Assembly: GCA_025024175.1 (NCBI GenBank)
Contig: QCXZ01000064.1
Coordinates: forward strand, 8,370,001 to 8,434,000
Origin: Rhyzopertha dominica
Lineage: Eukaryota; Arthropoda; Insecta; Coleoptera; Bostrichidae
Direction: 5' to 3'
Length of the DNA: 64,000 bases
Shown piece by piece: positions 11,621 to 61,199 of this stretch; positions within the stretch are counted from its first letter, which is position 1, and every line of letters starts with the position of its first letter. The position numbers and the translations under genes are program-made. The notes below the pieces were generated by a model. The model did not search any database. It saw only the letters and a list, made by a program, of their open reading frames with translations, and had not been told where the DNA came from.

Positions 11621-11655
11621 AACTTGATGATGGTTACAAGCCTTCGAAACGTAGA
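11621..11655 (+). ncRNA. Weak hammerhead-like motif
   Basis: TTGATGA, a GGTT/AGCC stem, then GAAACGT. The first core block differs from CTGATGA at one base and no cleavage site is evident. Similar motifs occur at the ends of some Penelope-like elements, but no element is recognised here. Confidence 0.2.
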
Positions 11656-12769
11656 AAATTATTTATCTGAAATAAAAACTACTTAACAAAGTGCCATTCA
11701 TTTAACCTAATCTGTAATTCTTCAAATAGCAGTTACCTATGCATAGATACGAAGGTAGAACACCCTGTACAATAAAGAGATATTAAAGGATATTGTCATT
11801 TTAAACAACGATCAGCTAGAAACGTTAAATGTAGCTGTTGTTTTTTTAGTAATAATTCAGATGAAGTACATTATGTTTGTGACGTCAATTGTAGGCGCCA
11901 TCAGTACAATAGCATACATGACGCAGACCAAAAGTGAACTACAACAGAAGTGCGAACAATAGCTATAATTTCAGATTGTTAATGTTATTATTCAGCTATG
12001 AATTTGCTTTTACCATCATACGTTGATATTAACTTCATGTTACCTACTAAAAGGCAATATCAACAAACTAAAACAATGTTTTACAAGGACTTCAAGGACA
12101 AGCAGAAATATTTGCAAGTACCCATTTATGTTAATAAAAGTCCCTGCTTTTTGATATTTTAAACTGAGTAGGTTCATATAGAGTTTTAGTTCTTTAAATA
12201 ACATCAATTAAAAGATTACTGCTTTAGAATTTAAAAATATTGTACATACAGTGCATCATTTAGAGACGAACGGTGGTTCTATTTTTGAAAAATGTTAGAA
12301 ATAAAAGTTGTACTAAATCAAACTTACTAGGCAATAAAATTATTTTGCATTATACAGAGTGTTCTATTTGTTCTGGTGTGAATTTTACTAATAATGCCTA
12401 GTGAAATTACATTGTTGTTGATATAAATTTGGATATATGTGTCATCGGTAAAATTTGAAAACAACTGAAATTTTCATGTTTTTTATTTATTTGCAGTCTA
12501 TTTCCTAAAAACATTATTATTAAAGAGATTATCAAGAGGTGTCTTCTGTGCAATAGAAACTGACCAAAACAACTGACAATCAGCAAGCAAAACTGATTTA
12601 ATGCTTGCACAAGTTGGTGAAAAAAAATCTGTATTTAATAAATTTCTAAAAAAAACTGTTAATGACACATACCTACAACAGAACAGAATTGTAATTTCAA
12701 GAAACTTTTAATGACGTNCAAATAGGTATAAGAGACTGTTCTAAGAAAACTGTTTAGAGGATAGTGATG

Positions 12770-13400
12770 TGTCTTATATGAGACCAGTGTTCAAAAAAGG
12801 TAGTCATATGGATATGAGTAATTACAGTTCATGAGCAATGCTTGTTAGATACCTAAAATCTTTGATAGCATTGTAACAGATTTTGTATCCGCAAGTGTAA
12901 AGAATATTATACTTGATGAGCCGATTTTTAAGGGTCGTTCCTGTCTCAGAAACATGTTTGTTTTTGCTAATTTTGTAAGCGATTGCCTAAAGGGCAGCCA
13001 GATAGTTGACTATAGATTTATAGATATGTGCAAAGTCCGTGTAAACATAGATAGGCTTATTAGAAAAGCGTTAAGCTTTGGAAACCCTTTTCTTTGTTAG
13101 ATATCTTTTTACTTAACTGATAGAGAACAATTTGTATTGACTGATAACGTTATGTCACGTACTATTAAACCCCTATATGGTGTTCCCAAGGATCTCGTCT
13201 TGGACCAATATTATTTTAAAACTCCAATGTTTACTTTTTGCAGACGACTTAAAATTTATTATGCAATAGGTTGGTCTGGCTAATTGCTTCGCTCTTTAGG
13301 AGGATCTTAATCGCCATGCAATTTGGTGCAATATGAACCAATTAGAGCTGAACATAAATAAGTCTAAGATACTTCGATTCTTCAGACGGCGTGAAACTAA
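12770..13400 (+). pseudogene. Decayed LINE reverse transcriptase fragment
   Basis: Conceptual translation, changing frame several times, gives the standard order of a non-LTR reverse transcriptase: RPVFKKGSHMDMSNYS (usual KKGD..NYRPIS), GRSCL.NMFVF, a degraded region around the first aspartate motif, YLTDREQFVLTDN, a degraded GVPQGS (GVPKDLVL), then ADDLKF near 13242-13258 in place of FADD, and a W-N-EL-LNINKSK-like segment. Stops and frameshifts are frequent, so it is dead. It sits alone in intergenic DNA with no visible ends. Confidence 0.65.
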
Positions 13401-14940
13401 ATGTTTTGAATACTCGATATATATATATCTTCACGTCTTATCTAAAGGTGTAACAGCATCTTTAGATATTTATAACTTTTCCAGCGAACTGTAAAAGTTA
13501 AGATCTTGAAAATTTCAAATATGGCTGAAATGGTGTAAAATCTAAATCGTACTGTTAACAATGTCGCCATTGTTTATTGCAAGGAATTCATAAATGCAAA
13601 AATGTAGAGAGCGGATCATAAAAAAGAAATTTGTTAACACACAGAGCAAGCAGGACATCCTGTATAGTGCATAAAACTGGATTTGGTATACAACTTATAT
13701 TTGAAACATTTTTAGAAATTTTTAATATTAACTGAATTACAGTCTGTACTGTCTTAGGTGATATGCAGTATAAAGAGAAATTATTAATAAAAATCTGTCG
13801 AGCACATTCACTAGCTCATTCGGCATAATTTTAATATACATTGTGCTAGCGCTTTTTAAGTACAAAGATATTTGCTTGGACAAAAAATAGGTTCTAAACA
13901 ATGTCGATAAATAAGCTTACAAATCAGACTAAACCTGATTTTACTAAAATACTATTAAGCTGAGTCAGGTACAATGTTTAGTCGTACACAATTTTTTATT
14001 ATAGTAATTATTAGGTAAATAATGAAAGTTTTAACCGCGCGTTTTAGTTTAATCCCTATAAAAACAAGTTTCATTCAAAATATCAATTCATTTCGCGGCT
14101 TTCCGCTCCGCAAGAAGACAGGAATCTTAATACATAAATATTACCTTATGCTAAAGGTTATTATAGCGTCTACAACAAAATATGTAACTCGCTGTAACAA
14201 CCAAAAGATGACGACGCATCCAGTTTCGCTGCATGGCCTAACTTTTCAAAATTACTTTCGTTCATAATATTTTGGCTCCAAACAAGACAAACAAACTTAA
14301 AATTTTAAATCATATTTTCACTGAAGCTCATACTAGAAGTAACGCATAGTTTATTGAAACGTAACAAAATATTTTTTTATATTCTTTCAAAACTCATAAA
14401 ATGATACCGGTCGTTTAGAAGAGTGGATAAACATTTTTATTACAAAGAATTCCCGTAATAAATTTATGGCGTCTTTATTGTTCTTCGAACAAGTATCCCA
14501 CGAGATGAGGAGCTACTTCCGAAACAATAACACTTGCTATCGATGCTTAGCAAGTAGGTTATACTAATAGAACAGGCGAAGAGGATCTGGACCACGCCTT
14601 TTTGCTTGCGGATAAGTTTTTTCACCATTTTCGTTATAATCTCCTTGACCAAATCAAGGTCGCTACCAACAGCTACCTGCGATATGCCCACGTTCACGTC
14701 AAATGATAAACCTGATATAGCCTATTGATATAAAACCTTGCTCTTGTATTTTTAGCCCTTTCTCTTTTCATGCATAAAACAATAGAAGTAGTCAGCTATT
14801 AGCAAAACTAGATAAAAAAATATATTATTACTCGTGTACTTATAATTTGAATCACACAGGCAGAACAAAAATTATTTAAAATAGAGCCCAAATTTACCTG
14901 TGTCTAGAAAAATATTAGATATAAATATAAACACAAAAAC

Positions 14941-15800
14941 CCGCTGCAAATTGAATCAATACTTCCACATCCAATTGTCAAAATGACATTTACATTTTTA
15001 TTTCTTATACTATACCATTAATAATCAGGTTTTGAGCATTTATTCTTTCTACATATTTTTTCTAAGACAAACAGTCCTCGTGATAGAAAAAATATATAAA
15101 TTTTTAAAATCGGTTTTCCAAATAACTCGAAAATTATTAACTTAACAATTACAAGAGTGCATTCTGATCAGAAATTTGATAATCTATATAATACCAAAAT
15201 TTAAAAAAGTCGTACGGGCAGGGTCAAAAATATGTTTTCTGGAAATTTTTCGAAAATGTCAAAATTTTCGTTAAATTTTCTAAGACACTTTTTGTGAAAA
15301 ATTTTATTTCCTGTCTGATGGTATTTTCATTTTTTAATATATTAAATTAATTCGGAGATATTTAGGAAAAACCGTTTTCTTTGAGTGACGCTTTTTTGCT
15401 AATATCTTCTAAACAGTTTGCTGCACCGAAAATTTATAAGAACGAATAATACTCGCAGTTATGCTACTAATCACATACTAAAACGGAAAAAATAAAAATT
15501 TGCAAAAAAGGGTAGTTACTCCCCAATTTCGCCCCCTTCCCGATACCCTACTTACCCCACAAACAATAGGTGGCTTTGGGTAGTTGACATTTATACGGTT
15601 GCCAAATTTCAAGTTCATATATTAAGTCTTTCGAAAATTGTCGTGTCCACAAACAAAATCACAGACACACACAAGAAATTTGTTTTTGCTCAAATTTTGT
15701 TTTTTTGCATTTTCGACCATTTCAAAGCGAATGAGCAAACAAAAATTTTTGAAAATTTCTTTCGCGATACAATACTTCCCATCCGTTGGATGTGGAAGTA
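14941..15800 (+). repeat. Rep860 copy C (full length)
   Basis: Complete from CCGCTGCAAATTGAATCAAT to the hairpin terminus CATCCGTTGGATGTGGAAGT. At 860 bp it is the best reference copy here. No open frame of note. Its hairpin end abuts the Penelope-like fragment that starts just after it. Confidence 0.85.
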
Positions 15801-15805
15801 ATTAG

Positions 15806-18170
15806 CCATAGACAAAGTAACAAATCAAGGTACGAAAAACAAAAAGAAATACCCTCTACAGGTGTATTATCAAATAAACACAAACATATATATGGATAAG
15901 AGATCAAATATGGAAATTAAAGTAATAAAAGAAGCTGACAAAGCCAAATACCATTGTCATTTTAAGAGCGGATGAGTACCAGGCTAAATTAAATAATTTA
16001 TTAATTAAAACACGTTTTCTAAATGTAATTCAGATCACACCGGCAATAGTTTCAGAAAGACGTCAGAAGCAAATTATAATCTTCAAAATACTACAAAATA
16101 AATAAAAATTAAGAATGAACCCACGAGCTCCAATTCTATATGGTCTACTAAAAATCACAAACATGGAGTATCTTTCTTTCTTACATTTACCAAACCATGC
16201 ACAGCGTGAAAAAGTCGCTAGATTTCGCGAACAAAGTATAATAATTATCAATACCAAATACATAACACTATTCTTGAGCCATTTGATATATCTAGTATTT
16301 TTACTTTTATCCCCCTAAATAAGCGTTATGCAATTCTCAAAAATAAAATAAATAATTCCCTGATAGCAATTACAGAAAATCCGCTGCAAATTGAATCAAT
16401 ACTTCCACATCCAATTGTCAAATTGATATTTACGTTTATATTTCTTATACTATACGATTGGAAATTAGGTTTTGAGCATTTTTTCTCTCTACACATTTTT
16501 TCTAAGACAAACAGTCCTCGTGATATTAGCAAAAATATATAAATTTTTTAAATCGGTTTTTCCAAAAAACTCGAAAATTATTAATTTAACAAAAAAATTA
16601 CAAGGGTGCTTTCTGATCAGAAATTAGATTTTCTAAGCAGGGTCCAAAATAAGTTTTTTGGGAATATTTCGAAAATGTCAAAATTTTGGATAAATTTTCT
16701 AAGACACTCTTTGTGAGAAATTTTATTTCCTATCTGATGGTATTTTCTTTTTTTGAATATATAAAATATATTCGGAGATATTTAGGAAAAACCGCTTTCT
16801 TTAAGTAACGCCTTTTTGCTAATGTCTTCTTAACAGTTTGCTGCACCGAAAATTTATAAGAACGAATAATACTCGCAGTTATACTACTAATCACATACTG
16901 AAACGAAAAAAAAATAAAAAAATAAAAATTTTCAAAAAGGGTAGTTACCCCCAAATTTCGCCCCCTTACCCCACAAACAATAGGTCGCTTTGGGTAGTTG
17001 AGATNTATATGTTTGCCAAATTTCAAGTTCATATATTAAGTCTTTCGAAAGTTATCGTGTATACAANCAAAACCACAGACACAGACACACAGACAAGAAA
17101 TTTGTTTTTGCTCAAATTTGGTTTTTTTTGCGTTTTCGACCATTTTAACGCGAATGAGTAAATAAAAAAATTTGAAAATTTTCTTCGCGATACAATACTT
17201 CCCATCCGTTGGATGTGGAAGTAAAATTAACTAGTTATTGAATATTTTGGAAATATGCATGAATCAAAGTTATTTTATGTTTAATGACATATTCTACACA
17301 AGCAAGACGATGGGCTACCAATGGATTCGCCTTTGTCTCCAATCTGGGTCAAAATTTAAATGTCGAATTGTAAAGAAAAATTCTTTACAACAAGAAACAA
17401 AATTATGAAGAATGTATTATTTTTTGATATTTTTAGTATTTGACACTCTTAAAATTTTTAAATGCATCAAACAAAAAGACCCAAATTACTTAGAGACAGA
17501 AAAAGAAGCAGTTCTTAAATTTCTGGACTTATCTACATTATGTCGGTAAACAACAATAAAATTGACTGTGTAATTTTCAGAAAACCGGTACAGCCAAATG
17601 TATTTTAATATTAGCATGCTCAAATCAATCATTGCAAATTAAGCAATCCGTATACTACAGTGAAGAATCAGACTACTTGTGTGGTAAATATACAACTTAA
17701 AAGGGAACAGTTTGAAAAATAATTGACAACCTTATCAATGGATATGATACAAAAATTGTAAACCGAACAATATAACGCTAGAATACAAAAAATGCCGTAC
17801 AATGCCAACATAAATGATAAAGTATATATTTTCACTACAGCAAATGATATCGAAGGTGTTAGTGTTTTCGTTAAAAATAGGAAAATTTAATATGTCAACG
17901 AAACCATGCGTGCAGTGTGATATTGTTTACGTAGGACAATCAGGTAGAAGCCTTCAAAATAGGATTGAAGAAAATGTTGCAAGTATAAATTCAGAAAGTT
18001 AACAACAGGACTTTACGTGACCTGACCTGACCATCGATTACATCAACAATAATCATTGCTTAGGCCAAAACAACATCAGTCTTACTTTGCAAAAGAAGAG
18101 GTAAAAAAACTAAACTGTTTGGTAGATTTCGAAATTAAAAAAGTGTAACATCAAAAACATAGGTCGACTT
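15806..18170 (+). pseudogene. Penelope-like element remnant a, split by Rep860 copy D
   Basis: Two pieces, 15806-16380 and 17224-18170, flank Rep860 copy D. Seen in order, in changing frames: DEYQAKLNNLLIKTRF, then NPRAPILYGLLKI (usual PRLYGLPKIHK), then QDDGLPMDSPLSPI at about 17308 (the Q.DGLPMGSPLSP motif of Penelope reverse transcriptases), then LKFLDL and FRKPVQP (usual NFLDL..YRKPT), NLINGYDTKIVNRTI, and PCVQCDIVYVGQSGRSLQN at about 17909-17965, the GIY-YIG endonuclease module. The catalytic aspartate region between LYG and LPM is missing. Numerous stops; not functional. Confidence 0.7.
16381..17223 (+). repeat. Rep860 copy D
   Basis: Same ends as copy C: CCGCTGCAAATTGAATC at the left, the CCATCCGTTGGATGTGGAAG hairpin at the right. 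Some interior is deleted around 16635 and 16965. It interrupts Penelope-like remnant a. An open frame through its interior is not a gene, since the same sequence is frameshifted in other copies. Confidence 0.85.
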
Positions 18171-21100
18171 CCAAACTCAGGCTAAATTTTGCAACCTCTG
18201 TAATAATAAGGGAGATGGATAAAATTCTGCACATCTGAGCCTAGTATAACTCTGATGCTCTTTAAAAAATGACCGTTATGGTTCAAATGATGGTTAGAGC
18301 TAGCTTGATTCCAAACTACATAATTAATTGTGTGCCTGTATTGAATAAAAAAAGATTTTTTACTTCTTTGAGGCATATTCATGCCAAATATCGATCTTCG
18401 TAGCTATTTACATCAAATACAATACCTTGCGGTCCTCTCATGTTTTTTATATGGGTATGTACAAGATGTCAAATCAGGTTTCCTTGAATTCTCTTGGTGT
18501 TATATGTTCCAAATAAAAAAATGTAATAAAATCGTTTTACATTGAAGATGTTTTCAAAGATAACGCTGTTATCAGAGTTTATAAAAATACCATATTTAAC
18601 GATAGCTAATGATATAGTAAACTTGGGGGTTTTTAGACTATTACAACTTTTCACCCAAAATCTAGCTCGGTATATTTTAAAGTTTTACTTTAAATTTTTA
18701 CTGCTTGAAAACTGTAAGGCTTTCTATACTACTGGTTTCCATCACGAAATCATTAGTATTTATATTAAAGCCTACCTTTTTTATTTTCAAAGATATAAAT
18801 TATAAAGCTCAGCAAACGTAAATTTCTTCGAATTAAGGCATCTTCAATTCGAGAAGCTTAATGTCAAGTGTCATAGACTTCTACAACGTAATTTTACAAT
18901 GCAATAGGCGTCTGAATCCAGAAGGTCTGATCTAAAGTACTCTTTCATCATAACAGTTTTATTTCAACAAATCCACTTCCTGTGTATATTACTAAAATTC
19001 CATTGAATACGAAATAACATTACTTTAACTAGCGTCTCAATTAACGAGCTACCAGAAAATATACAAAAATCATTTACGAGCCACAGGTTGGAGTATAACA
19101 AAGGTTAATAAGAAAAACTGTCGACCTTGTGCAATAAGTATGCTTTGTATGTTATATATGCAGTAAATCGGCTTTTTCATATTTACTTATTAGACAGGTA
19201 TGCAAATAAATACGTACTTTCTATAACAAATAAAGCGTTTTTGTACTGGTAGATATAAGGAAATTATCAGTTTTTGCTGTATCCCAGATTGACCATGGTT
19301 ATGTCCATTTAATGTACGGGATATTCCAAAATCGACATGAAAAGCCGTGTTTGTAATTTTATCTCTGCCTTTCACAAGTATAAATATTAGTCTGAGTTTT
19401 TCATGTGCTCAACTTCTGAAGCTTATCGAAAGAAGATTTATATCTATATTATTTCGAAAGACCTATAAGTGATGTGTTTGCTCTGATATCAATAATAAAA
19501 AAACCAATGTTGTTATTTCTTATGAAATGTAATAAGGTTCATATATAAATACACATATAGTGTGCAAAATTGTTCTGCAGTTTGATACAGGTGTCGTAAT
19601 ATCTGGTCATTAGCAAAGGTAAAGATATTACCAAATGAGTATTATCTTCTTCACATAATATTCTCTTACACAAATATGTGCAACAAAAGTACGGAAATTT
19701 ACAAATTTAAATAACTGTTAATAAATAATGTAATGTTAATAAATAATTTAACTTCGGTGGTGTAACTTTGTAAAAAGAGCATCTTATACAAGGTGTTGGA
19801 GTGGAAACAGGCTTCCCTCAATTCTGAAAAAGGTCACTTTATTTTAGAGGAGGATATCTATGTTGTGATGCAACTTTCGAAGATGTCAAAACAACCCTTT
19901 TCAAAGCCTCTTTTTTAAAATGCATAGAATTACTTTTTACGAAAAATTAACTATTTATCATGTAAGAAATGTTAAACCACTTCAATAAAAAGATTTTCCT
20001 TTTCCATAAAAGTTTAAAATAATTTATGCATCATTGCTTTTTTAATATATGCGACAACTAAACCGGTCTTCAATTTTTTAATAAGTTTTAAATTCCTAAC
20101 AAATTTAATTATCTTCTTGAATTATTTGCATTGCATCACCAGTTTGAATCTTGTAATTGATTACTACGCAATGTTGAAAGTTACCATTCATGAACGGGTG
20201 CATGGAAATTGTGTTTGACAAAAATAACGACGGAACTTATGGAAAACTTTGAGGAAACATAAACCCGTCCGATTGTTGCTGATTAAGTTACAGCTGCATT
20301 CAGGATTCTTCACAAATATTAGTTTCATCCTTTCAAAATTCATTTGACGCGTGAATGAAATGAACGTTTTGTTTACAATAAAAAAATCTTAGTCGCGTCT
20401 TTAGTTTTTTATTAACAGTCGTGTTAATCGGCATAACTATAAATACGGGAGCGATGTTAATCCTCATTTAAATGTGTGTTTGTCACCCCGGGCAAAAAGA
20501 CAATTGGCGCCCTTTGATTGTAATAAAGTTACATACAGTTTTTTATTTTCATTCAAAATCAAATCCATGCAAAGAAACTTACGAAGTAGCCGGCACGCAT
20601 TAATTCTATCAAAAGCTTTTGTAATATTATCTCAGATACAATCAAGACTAATTCTAAGGATTTATATATAAAATTTGTGAAATGAAATAAACTAGTGCAT
20701 GTAGATCTATCCTTACTAAACCAATTGCCGACAAGAAACAGATGAGTATTCAGAAATGATTCCATCAAAAAGCTTTACGATTGACCCAGATAAACAAACA
20801 CCTATACAAATGAAAAACTTCTTAACTGAGATATTGATTCAAAATTGTAGGAAAAGGCTCAAATAAACTTGTGGCACATTAATAAGAAAACATATGGCAT
20901 TCCATCAGGTCCACGAGACAAACCTTGCTCTAAAGAGACGAGGAGTTATTTTTACATTGCTTAACTCAATACAATCGTTAAATTGAAGGCGACAACGGAA
21001 ACAGTTGGTTCAAAACATACGATGGTTTGAAATTAAAAAAAAGATGGTTTCTGGTAAACCCCTGCCCTTTCCAAATAATGGATCCTCAGTTTAGCGAATA

Positions 21101-23342
21101 TATGTACTTTATTTTGCACGCTTCAGTGGTTGCTCTAAATCTTTTCGTCAGCTCTCGAAACAAAACTCATAATTGTGTGTATTTTCAGTACTTTTGGAAA
21201 CTTTTTTGCTTACTTATAAGAGATTTTGTTGCGATGTGAAACCAATTATGATTATTGCTGCTACGGCTGGTATAGATGTTGAGTACATTCTCCTAGTTTA
21301 AAACAAAATTAAAACACACTATATAACTAACGATTAGTGAACTGCAATTGGCGCACCACCTTCTGTAGATTTGTCATTAGTTGTCGCAGATCGATCCTTC
21401 CAATACATAATATTACACCTTGCATTAAATCATTCAGAACTGAAAAATTCATCATTAAGCCATGTTTTAGTCAGTACAATAGTATTATACTTCTCCTCAA
21501 TCGCAATGCCGTTACATTTTGAAAAAAAGTCTCTAAGCAGTCAGTGGCGAAAATTATGAGATTTTTAAATGTTTTTTTTTCGATTCGAAAACTTTTTAAC
21601 ACCTACTCCTTATGTCGAAAATTAATCATTCATCAGTTCTGGTAACTAATTAGTTGTTATTTGAAAATAATATAATCATTCCGGTACTTTCAACTTAACT
21701 TTGAGATCTCGACATGTAAATTAATTTCATACTTGACGGAAAATTGAAGCTTCCTTTCTATATAGCTATAGATAGCTTCCTTTTCTATCTCCCTAGTACT
21801 TAGCCATAAATTTTTAACCGTATAACATTTCACGTTTTTAAATGCTATTAAAAAACATATAAAATGCCATTATACGCTCTTAAAAATTTTAGCGATTGCA
21901 AAAATGTGCGGGTTGCCCGGTTCTAGAGCGGGCTCTTCGATCATATCCTACGCCCTTGAGGAAAAATGGTCAGCCTTATCTTGATATCTTGGTAAATGAA
22001 TATTACAAAATCTAAATGCTATTGATTACACAACATTTTCAAGACTTGATTCCAAACTTGGATTCTTGAATTATGCAGTTAGACTTCTGATTTAGATATA
22101 TAAGCAGAGAAATTATCATACGTTTCTTGTCCTTTTATCGCCTAAATCCAAAATATATGAGATGCTAAAAGTGTACACACATTTTAATTTTTGCCACAAA
22201 CTGATCATCGCTTATTATTCTTCTAAATGTCTATTTGTAATTTATATACTGTTACCAGAAATACTGTAAGCACATTAGTTAAGTAGTTGCTTGTGTATTA
22301 ATTTTTTCCATTGCGTGTATATTTAGCGATCAACGTGAAAAGGTGTAATAAAACTCTACTCTCCCTAACCTTACATGAGGTTACTTTTATTTCAACGTAT
22401 TCTTTTACATCATAAAGATGTAACATTATAAAGATTCTGCTTAGCACAAATTAAAAATTATCGGCGAAAAAAGGAATTATCTACCAATTTAAGGAGGAAA
22501 AGGTAGAAAGTTAAAAGTACATTAGTAATTCAACAGCACCAAAAGTAAAATAAATAGCCTACAATTGCATTTAGTAGTATATGTGTACTTCTGGTAGCAA
22601 TTAGAAATTAAACCTCCCAGTATTTAGGAAATAATGTATTTTCACACTTTGAAATTTAATACAAATACCTATGGGTTTTTAATTCTACCGTTTCATTATT
22701 TAACTTTAACTTCAATCTATTATTACAACACTTTCTTTGTTTGTCAAAAATGAACTGTGTTTTCATACATTTCAAGCAATTTTTTTTTCAATTGCATGAG
22801 AAAGGACAAATAATTTCTAAAAAGCAGATGGCCAATTTTACAGTCAGTTAAAAGACTGAAGGCCTTTTCAGAAAATTTAAGTCAATAAGTTAAAGAGTTG
22901 TTACGAGAATCTTCCATCCACAATATTTCTGACAAACATGCAAGTAGAAAGAAAATATATTAATATTTAATAGTAAATGTTGAAGATAGTTTAATTGTAC
23001 ATACCTCCTATAATTCAAACAGTAAAAAAATTCTATTATGTTTGCTTAATTTAATTTTTTTACTGAAAGAAACAGAAGTACTTGTAATTATTGGCTTTTT
23101 GGATATTTAAATAGAAATATTTTATTAAAGTATATAAAATCCACCCCTTAAAAGCCAAGTACTTACTAACTCAATTACATGGACCTACTGTACCTATCAT
23201 ACAGTTATGTAATAAATATTTATAAATACTCTAATTTACAATTACAAACAGATCCACTTATTGCCGTAAAGAGTCTATGAACGGTTTTAAGGATACAGGT
23301 GGCGCACATTCAAGGATGAAGGGCGTAAAAACCGCGGTTATG
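18171..23342. other. Intergenic DNA upstream of gene 2
   Basis: No gene recognised. A sequence near 18990-19110 translates to INELPENIQKSFT, faintly like a LINE C-terminus, but too short to call. A short repeat at 20478-20560 recurs near 51983. The rest is AT-rich and featureless to me. Confidence 0.55.
20478..20560 (+). repeat. Dispersed repeat, copy 1
   Basis: Shares TCACCCCGGGCAAAAAG, a GCGCCC/GCCGCCCC block, AATAAAGTTACRTA and TTTTTATTTTCA in the same order with 51983-52075. Function unknown; possibly part of one transposon family. Confidence 0.45.
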
Positions 23343-23375
23343 TATAAAAGCCAGCGCCTTCATAGTTTCACACTT
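23343..23375 (+). promoter_or_regulatory. Gene 2 core promoter (TATA box and possible initiator)
   Basis: TATAAAAG at 23343-23350 is a strong TATA box. An initiator-like TCACACT lies about 25-30 bp downstream at 23368-23374. This would give a 5' UTR of about 100 bases before the ATG at 23473. Confidence 0.6.
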
Positions 23376-23472
23376 ATATTTTACCCATTCTCTTTGTATT
23401 ATCATTTCCATACATTCAAAGAGTGCGACTTCGCCCAAGGTCACTTGCGTATTCTTATTGCAATTGCTTGCA

Positions 23473-61199
<37,727 letters not shown>

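Larger units (their letters stand above)
9473..14940. other. Intergenic DNA with decayed elements
   Basis: Holds the hAT-like element at 10007-10821, a hammerhead-like motif near 11621, and the LINE fragment at 12770-13400. Elsewhere there is only AT-rich sequence; open frames at 10922-11128, 14022-14267 and 14464-14697 match nothing I know. Confidence 0.6.

Noticed and set aside
16730..17161. Overlapping open frames on both strands
   Set aside because: Both lie inside Rep860 copy D and are not preserved in the other copies.
18990..19110. INELPENIQKSFT, possible LINE C-terminus
   Set aside because: Too short and frameshifted, without the poly-A or microsatellite tail seen for the other LINE ends.
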